From: Bacteroidales bacterium UBA1237
GTDB lineage: Bacteria > Bacteroidota > Bacteroidia > Bacteroidales > UBA932
DNA length: 10,728 nucleotides
NCBI GenBank assembly: GCA_002308935.1
Contig: DBWN01000229.1
Span: forward strand, 1 to 10,728
Reading direction: 5' to 3'
Positions 8,224 to 10,728 of this stretch are shown piece by piece. Numbering within the stretch: the first letter of the stretch is position 1; each line of letters begins with the position of its first letter. The notes beneath the pieces are model-generated. The model saw only the letters and a program-made list of their open reading frames with translations. It searched no databases and had not been told where the DNA came from. The translations under genes were made by a program, and so were the position numbers.

Positions 8224-8350
8224 GAAACGGATGAGTGCCGTGAGGCTGAACTTCCTTCCTGTCACCGTTCTAAAGTGGCATAATAAGGTTGGTTAATAAT
8301 AATTGGTTTGGTTTTAAGAATACCGCTTCTTCCAATGGAGGCGGTTTTCT
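8224..8350 (+). ncRNA. Putative small RNA between a promoter and an intrinsic terminator
   Basis: The stretch from the predicted start (about 8224) to the U-run (about 8350) would give a transcript of about 125 nt with no plausible reading frame. Its 5' half can fold: AACGG (8225-8229) pairs with CCGTT (8265-8269), extended by TGA with TCA across a bulged A. Inside, GCC-GTGA-GGC makes a short stem with a GNRA-type tetraloop, which can be lengthened by AGT with ACT. A U/A-rich single-stranded segment (about 8275-8320) leads to the terminator. I do not recognise an Rfam family in it. It could be a free-standing sRNA or a prematurely ended leader of the downstream gene. The exact start is inferred from the -7 box. 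Confidence 0.45.
8322..8350 (+). terminator. Intrinsic terminator of the putative small RNA
   Basis: ACCGCTTCT (8322-8330) pairs with GGAGGCGGT (8337-8345), a 9-bp stem with two G-T wobbles and loop TCCAAT. It is followed at once by a U-rich tract (TTTTCTT). This is a textbook rho-independent terminator and supports a transcript that ends here, 166 nt before the next gene. Confidence 0.75.
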
Positions 8351-8432
8351 TATTATATGCTGTTTCCATAAAGTTTGCAGATAGTGCAATGTCAAATGAA
8401 GATATCGGCAAATGAAAAAATATTGTTTGGAC

Positions 8433-8440
8433 TACATTTG
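8433..8440 (+). promoter_or_regulatory. Candidate promoter of the metallo-hydrolase gene
   Basis: TACATTTG is a perfect TAnnTTTG -7 box, followed by CAA. No clear TTTG is seen at the expected -33 distance. The start would be near 8447, giving a leader of about 70 nt. Since a terminator lies just upstream, the metallo-hydrolase gene is probably transcribed on its own from here. Confidence 0.5.
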
Positions 8441-8501
8441 CAATGGGCACTGAAGACAGTCGCATCTGTTTTCAAAAGCTGTCCTGTGTTTTCCATTGCA
8501 A
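8438..8501. repeat. Nested inverted repeats in promoter and leader of the metallo-hydrolase gene
   Basis: TTGCAATGG at 8438-8446 is exactly complementary to CCATTGCAA at 8493-8501. Within it GACAG (8455-8459) is complementary to CTGTC (8479-8483). The outer left arm overlaps the -7 box, so the pair may be an operator, or a long imperfect hairpin if transcription starts further upstream. The right arm ends 14 nt before the start codon. Confidence 0.3.
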
Positions 8502-8515
8502 TCCGAACATAGCAA

Positions 8516-9370
8516 ATGAAGGCAATCAGAATATTGACGATGACGCTGTTGATGCTTGCGGGCATTTTCTGCAAAGCGCAGGATCCCCGCGATGGCAACA
8601 TGCGTTATTTTGAACCGGTTCTTGACGGAGAAGTAGTATATCGGGGGCCTGATGTCGTATTCCGTAAACTTTCGGAAGGTACATGGATGGGATCAGGACA
8701 TGTCATAGCCTCTGAAACGCTGTATCTCATTGAAGGGAAAACTCGTGCTCTTCTCATTGATACAGGTGCCAAGATTGCAGGACTTGACAAGATTATAAGG
8801 AGCATCACCGACAAACCTGTGACCGTGGTCCTGACGCATGCGCACTCGGATCATTCGGGGAACGTGGGTTGTTTCCCTCAGGTTTGGATCAACCCCTCTG
8901 AAATCTCCGTACGCTCCAATGCCGTCAGCGGTTATGAAGGTCAGGTTTCTTTTCTTTCTGACGGACAGAAGATCGATTTGGGCGGGCGCACTATCGAGGT
9001 GTTTTTTGCACCTGGTCACACCCAAGGCTCAACCATATTTCTGGACTCGTCCCGAAGGATTGGGTTCAGTGGGAGTTCTTTCGGCAGCGGCAATCTTAAT
9101 CTTTTGACTGATTTTTCCACTTTCTTGAAGACATGTGATTCCGTACTGTCGGTCCTCAAAAAGCGAAAAATAAGGATTCTCTACCCTGGACATTATTACG
9201 GAGACAATCCGGATACTCCGGAAAGGATAAAAGAAATGCGTTCTTTGGCAAAGGACATTCTTTCCGGGGATGTTACAGGAGTCCCTAATACAGGTGGTTC
9301 GTTCGGTCTTGACACCAGAGCTGCGAGGAACGGTTTCAGGATAAATTATTCTTCCCGTTCTTTAAAGTAA
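8516..9370 (+). CDS. Secreted metallo-beta-lactamase-fold hydrolase
   Basis: A 284-residue protein with a signal peptide (residues 1-21, cleavage CKA|Q22), so periplasmic or secreted. The MBL signature THAHSDH at 107-113 gives His108, His110, Asp112 and His113; PGHTQGS supplies His168; YPGHYYG supplies His226. These match the six usual zinc ligands except at the position of the metal-bridging Asp of the common 'GD' motif: here FSGSS has Ser (Ser187). A Ser is also found there in subclass B3 beta-lactamases, but overall similarity is too weak to call this a beta-lactamase. Substrate unknown; lactonase, phosphoesterase or sulfatase-like activity are all possible. It has its own promoter and lies between two glycosidase genes. 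The start ATG opens the signal peptide directly. Codon use is mixed, without the strong bias of the GH3 gene. Confidence 0.85.
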   Translation: MKAIRILTMTLLMLAGIFCKAQDPRDGNMRYFEPVLDGEVVYRGPDVVFRKLSEGTWMGSGHVIASETLYLIEGKTRALLIDTGAKIAGLDKIIRSITDKPVTVVLTHAHSDHSGNVGCFPQVWINPSEISVRSNAVSGYEGQVSFLSDGQKIDLGGRTIEVFFAPGHTQGSTIFLDSSRRIGFSGSSFGSGNLNLLTDFSTFLKTCDSVLSVLKKRKIRILYPGHYYGDNPDTPERIKEMRSLAKDILSGDVTGVPNTGGSFGLDTRAARNGFRINYSSRSLK

Positions 9371-9377
9371 TCCTGCT

Positions 9378-9393
9378 CAAAAAAGATTTTTTG
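9378..9393. repeat. A/T hairpin just after the metallo-hydrolase gene
   Basis: CAAAAAA (9378-9384) and TTTTTTG (9387-9393) form a perfect 7-bp palindrome around GA. It has an oligo-U side but no GC-rich stem, so it is at best a weak terminator; the right arm also supplies a possible -33 TTTG for the next promoter. Confidence 0.3.
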
Positions 9394-9428
9394 CATATGG
9401 TTTCAGCGGAATATATTTGCTATATTTG
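9390..9428 (+). promoter_or_regulatory. Promoter region of the GH3 gene with tandem -7 boxes
   Basis: Two perfect TAnnTTTG boxes lie side by side: TATATTTG at 9412-9419 and again at 9421-9428, within the direct repeat TATATTTGC x2. TTTG at 9390-9393 is 18 nt before the first box, a reasonable -33 spacing; it is 27 nt before the second. Starts would fall near 9426 or 9435, leaving a leader of about 155-165 nt before the GH3 ATG. Confidence 0.6.
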
Positions 9429-9450
9429 CGAACACGGAAATATAGCAAAT
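9415..9450. repeat. Perfect 13-bp inverted repeat overlapping the GH3 promoter (candidate operator)
   Basis: ATTTGCTATATTT (9415-9427) and AAATATAGCAAAT (9438-9450) are exact reverse complements separated by 10 nt (36 bp in all). The left arm covers the end of the first -7 box and most of the second. Since transcription would begin inside it, a DNA operator for a dimeric regulator fits better than an RNA hairpin. No regulator gene is in the window. Confidence 0.55.
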
Positions 9451-9490
9451 GACGTTTACTGGACGGGACCTTCTTTTACAACGATGCTGA
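9449..9490 (+). CDS. Possible 13-codon leader ORF
   Basis: ATG at 9449 followed by 12 codons and TGA at 9488-9490 would encode MTFTGRDLLLQRC. It lies in the leader between the tandem promoter and the hairpin at 9489-9512, and its stop overlaps the first bases of the hairpin, as in ribosome-controlled attenuators. It contains three Leu codons in a row but nothing else points to a sensed amino acid. An ORF this short is easily met by chance and there is no clear ribosome binding site. Confidence 0.2.
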   Translation: MTFTGRDLLLQRC

Positions 9491-9501
9491 CGCTTTATTG
9501 G
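9450..9501 (+). repeat. Imperfect direct repeat in the GH3 leader
   Basis: TGACGTTTACTGG at 9450-9462 recurs as TGACGCTTTATTGG at 9488-9501 (one inserted C, one C-to-T change). The second copy forms the 5' arm of the terminator-like hairpin. The first copy (GACGTTT, 9451-9457) could also pair with the 3' arm AAGTGTC (9506-9512) using wobbles, so the two copies could compete for it. Confidence 0.4.
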
Positions 9502-9520
9502 CGCCAAGTGTCGTTTTTTG
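9489..9520 (+). terminator. Intrinsic-terminator-like hairpin in the GH3 leader (possible attenuator)
   Basis: GACGCTT (9489-9495) pairs with AAGTGTC (9506-9512), 7 bp with one G-T wobble, around a 10-nt loop that contains the self-complementary GGCGCC. A run of six T (9514-9519) follows. The stem plus U6 is a good rho-independent terminator, but it lies downstream of the tandem promoter and 70 nt before the GH3 start, so it either ends a short transcript of about 85 nt or acts as an attenuator. Confidence 0.65.
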
Positions 9521-9536
9521 TTGAGTCTCCTTTCAG

Positions 9537-9544
9537 TATCATTG
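9537..9544 (+). promoter_or_regulatory. Weak alternative -7 box before the GH3 gene
   Basis: TATCATTG differs from TAnnTTTG at one base and lies after the hairpin, 45 nt before the GH3 ATG. TTTG at 9517-9520 is 16 nt upstream. If real it would let the GH3 gene be expressed past the hairpin without read-through. Confidence 0.2.
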
Positions 9545-9589
9545 CCAAGCACTCATTTTCAAACACACACATAACAAACAAATCAATCA

Positions 9590-10728
9590 ATGAAGAAGAT
9601 CATGCTTCTCGCAGCCGCAGCTCTTTTCTGCTCCGCTGCTTTCGCACAGCCTCAACTTCGTCCTGACAACATTGAAGAAGTCATCAAGGCGATGACTCTC
9701 CAGGAGAAGGTAACCCTTCTTGTCGGAGGAAGCCGTGCAGTCAACATTGACGGTGTCCCTACCGGAACAACTGACCTCGTACCCGGTGCAGCCGGTGTTA
9801 CCCGTGCGGTTCCCCGTCTTGGTATCCCTCAGACTGTTCTTGCCGACGGTCCTGCCGGACTCCGTATCACCCCTGTCCGCCAGGGTGACAACAGCAAGAC
9901 TTATTATTGTACTGGTTTCCCTGTAGGAACTCTCCTTGCGAGCTCATGGGATCTGAACCTTGTCCAGGAAGTGACCACCGCTATGGGTAATGAGGTTCTC
10001 GAGTACGGTGTGGACGTGCTCCTCGCTCCCGGTGTGAACATTCACCGTAACCCTCTTTGCGGCCGTAACTTCGAGTACTTCTCAGAGGATCCCGTCCTCT
10101 CAGGAAACATGGCAGCCGCTTACATCAAGGGTGTCCAGAGCAATGGTGTCGGAACTTCCATCAAGCACTACGCCACCAACAACCAGGAAACCAACCGTAA
10201 TGAGGCCGAGTCACGCGTAAGCCAGAGAGCTCTCCGTGAGATCTACCTCAAGAACTTCGAGATTGCTATCAAGGACGCTGATCCTTGGACAGTGATGTCT
10301 TCTTACAACAAGCTCAACGGTGACTACACCCAGCAGAGCGAAGGCCTCCTCACCACCGTTCTCCGTGATGAGTGGGGTTACAAGGGCATCGTCATGACAG
10401 ACTGGGGCGCTAAGGCAGGTACTGTCAAGTCCGCAAAGTCAGGTAATGACCTGATGGAACCCGGTAACCAGACTGAAATGGAGAGGCTCATCGCAGCTGC
10501 TCAGGACGGAAGCATCTCAATGGCTGAGATTGACCGCAACGTCCGCAACATGCTCAACTACATCGTCCGCACTCCTCGTTTCAAGGGCTACAAGTTCTCC
10601 AACACTCCTGACCTCAAGGCTCATGCTCAGGTTGCCCGCAAGGCTGCCGGTGAGGCTATGGTCCTCCTCCGCAATGAGAACGCCGCTCTCCCTCTCAAGG
10701 GTAACGAGAAAGTCGCTCTCTATGGTAT
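9590..10728 (+). CDS. Secreted GH3 glycosidase (beta-glucosidase-like), 3' end outside window
   Basis: The frame from ATG 9590 stays open to the window end, giving 379 complete codons, about half of a usual 740-860-residue GH3 enzyme. A signal peptide covers residues 1-19 (AFA|Q20). GH3 N-terminal barrel motifs are clear: LADGPAGLR (84-92), GRNFEYFSEDP (158-168), the substrate-binding KHY (192-194) and VMTDWGA with the catalytic nucleophile Asp271. The last residues (KVALYG) start the C-terminal alpha/beta domain; its acid/base residue is not visible. GH3 enzymes with these motifs hydrolyse beta-glucosides or beta-xylosides from the non-reducing end, probably in the periplasm. Only 2 of 20 Arg codons are AGA/AGG, so strong expression is likely. 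The leader is A-rich without a clear Shine-Dalgarno, as is usual in the phylum. The family call is firm; the sugar specificity is not decided. Confidence 0.92.
   Translation, partial: MKKIMLLAAAALFCSAAFAQPQLRPDNIEEVIKAMTLQEKVTLLVGGSRAVNIDGVPTGTTDLVPGAAGVTRAVPRLGIPQTVLADGPAGLRITPVRQGDNSKTYYCTGFPVGTLLASSWDLNLVQEVTTAMGNEVLEYGVDVLLAPGVNIHRNPLCGRNFEYFSEDPVLSGNMAAAYIKGVQSNGVGTSIKHYATNNQETNRNEAESRVSQRALREIYLKNFEIAIKDADPWTVMSSYNKLNGDYTQQSEGLLTTVLRDEWGYKGIVMTDWGAKAGTVKSAKSGNDLMEPGNQTEMERLIAAAQDGSISMAEIDRNVRNMLNYIVRTPRFKGYKFSNTPDLKAHAQVARKAAGEAMVLLRNENAALPLKGNEKVALYG

Noticed and set aside
8224..8265. Hammerhead-ribozyme-like core (GGATGAG, short hairpin, GAAC)
   Set aside because: The essential CUGAUGA core is altered (U4 would be G), stem II is poor, and no pair of flanking stems with a UH cleavage site could be found.
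8235..8268. SRP RNA domain IV on the minus strand (AGGAAGGAAG)
   Set aside because: The match is limited to the purine-rich tract; the neighbouring conserved bases and symmetrical loop are missing, and the promoter and terminator are on the + strand.
8516..9370. Annotation of the MBL-fold protein as a beta-lactamase
   Set aside because: Only the general metal-site pattern and one Ser position agree; the fold serves many reactions and no beta-lactamase-specific feature beyond these is visible.
9378..9393. CAAAAAA/TTTTTTG hairpin as the main terminator of the metallo-hydrolase gene
   Set aside because: The stem is almost pure A/T with a 2-nt loop; kept only as a repeat because it would be a weak terminator at best.
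9391..9666. 91-residue open frame across the GH3 leader and gene start
   Set aside because: It runs through the promoter, the inverted repeat and the hairpin in another frame and overlaps the clear GH3 signal peptide; no domain is visible.

Overview
The window reads as part of a carbohydrate-degradation locus from a member of the Bacteroidota, most likely Bacteroidales. The reasons are perfect matches to the Bacteroides-type -7 promoter box (TAnnTTTG) upstream of several genes, A-rich leaders without a clear Shine-Dalgarno, signal peptides ending just before 'Q' (AFA|Q, CKA|Q), a lipoprotein signal, and the enzyme families present. No genus can be named. All genes are on the + strand, and I see no tRNA, rRNA, CRISPR array or insertion sequence.

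Layout. (1) 1-2760: C-terminal ~920 residues of a GH106-type (alpha-L-rhamnosidase family) enzyme cut by the window edge, followed by a hairpin terminator. (2) 2933-4687: secreted two-part alpha/beta-hydrolase with its own candidate promoter; its second half has an intact esterase triad, and its first half looks like a decayed copy of the same fold. (3) 4779-8081: a complete 1100-residue GH106-type lipoprotein, clearly paralogous to gene 1. (4) 8082-8515: a non-coding stretch with a promoter-terminator pair that could encode a small RNA of about 125 nt, then the promoter and leader of the next gene. (5) 8516-9370: secreted metallo-beta-lactamase-fold hydrolase. (6) 9371-9589: a compact regulatory region with tandem -7 boxes, a perfect 13-bp inverted repeat, a possible 13-codon leader ORF and a strong intrinsic-terminator-like hairpin. 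(7) 9590 to the end: N-terminal half of a secreted GH3 glycosidase.

How the genes may work together (inference): the GH106 enzymes would remove alpha-L-rhamnosyl residues, the esterase would remove acyl groups (for example acetyl or feruloyl), and the GH3 enzyme would cleave the released beta-linked oligosaccharides. This fits breakdown of a rhamnose-containing plant polysaccharide such as a pectin, or of rhamnosylated glycosides. No SusC/SusD transporter pair or regulator gene is in view. Codon choice suggests that gene 1 and the GH3 gene are much more strongly expressed than the second GH106 gene.

The points most worth a second look are the pseudo-catalytic duplication inside the esterase, the two short promoter-terminator units that flank the metallo-hydrolase gene, and the split in codon bias between the two GH106 paralogues.
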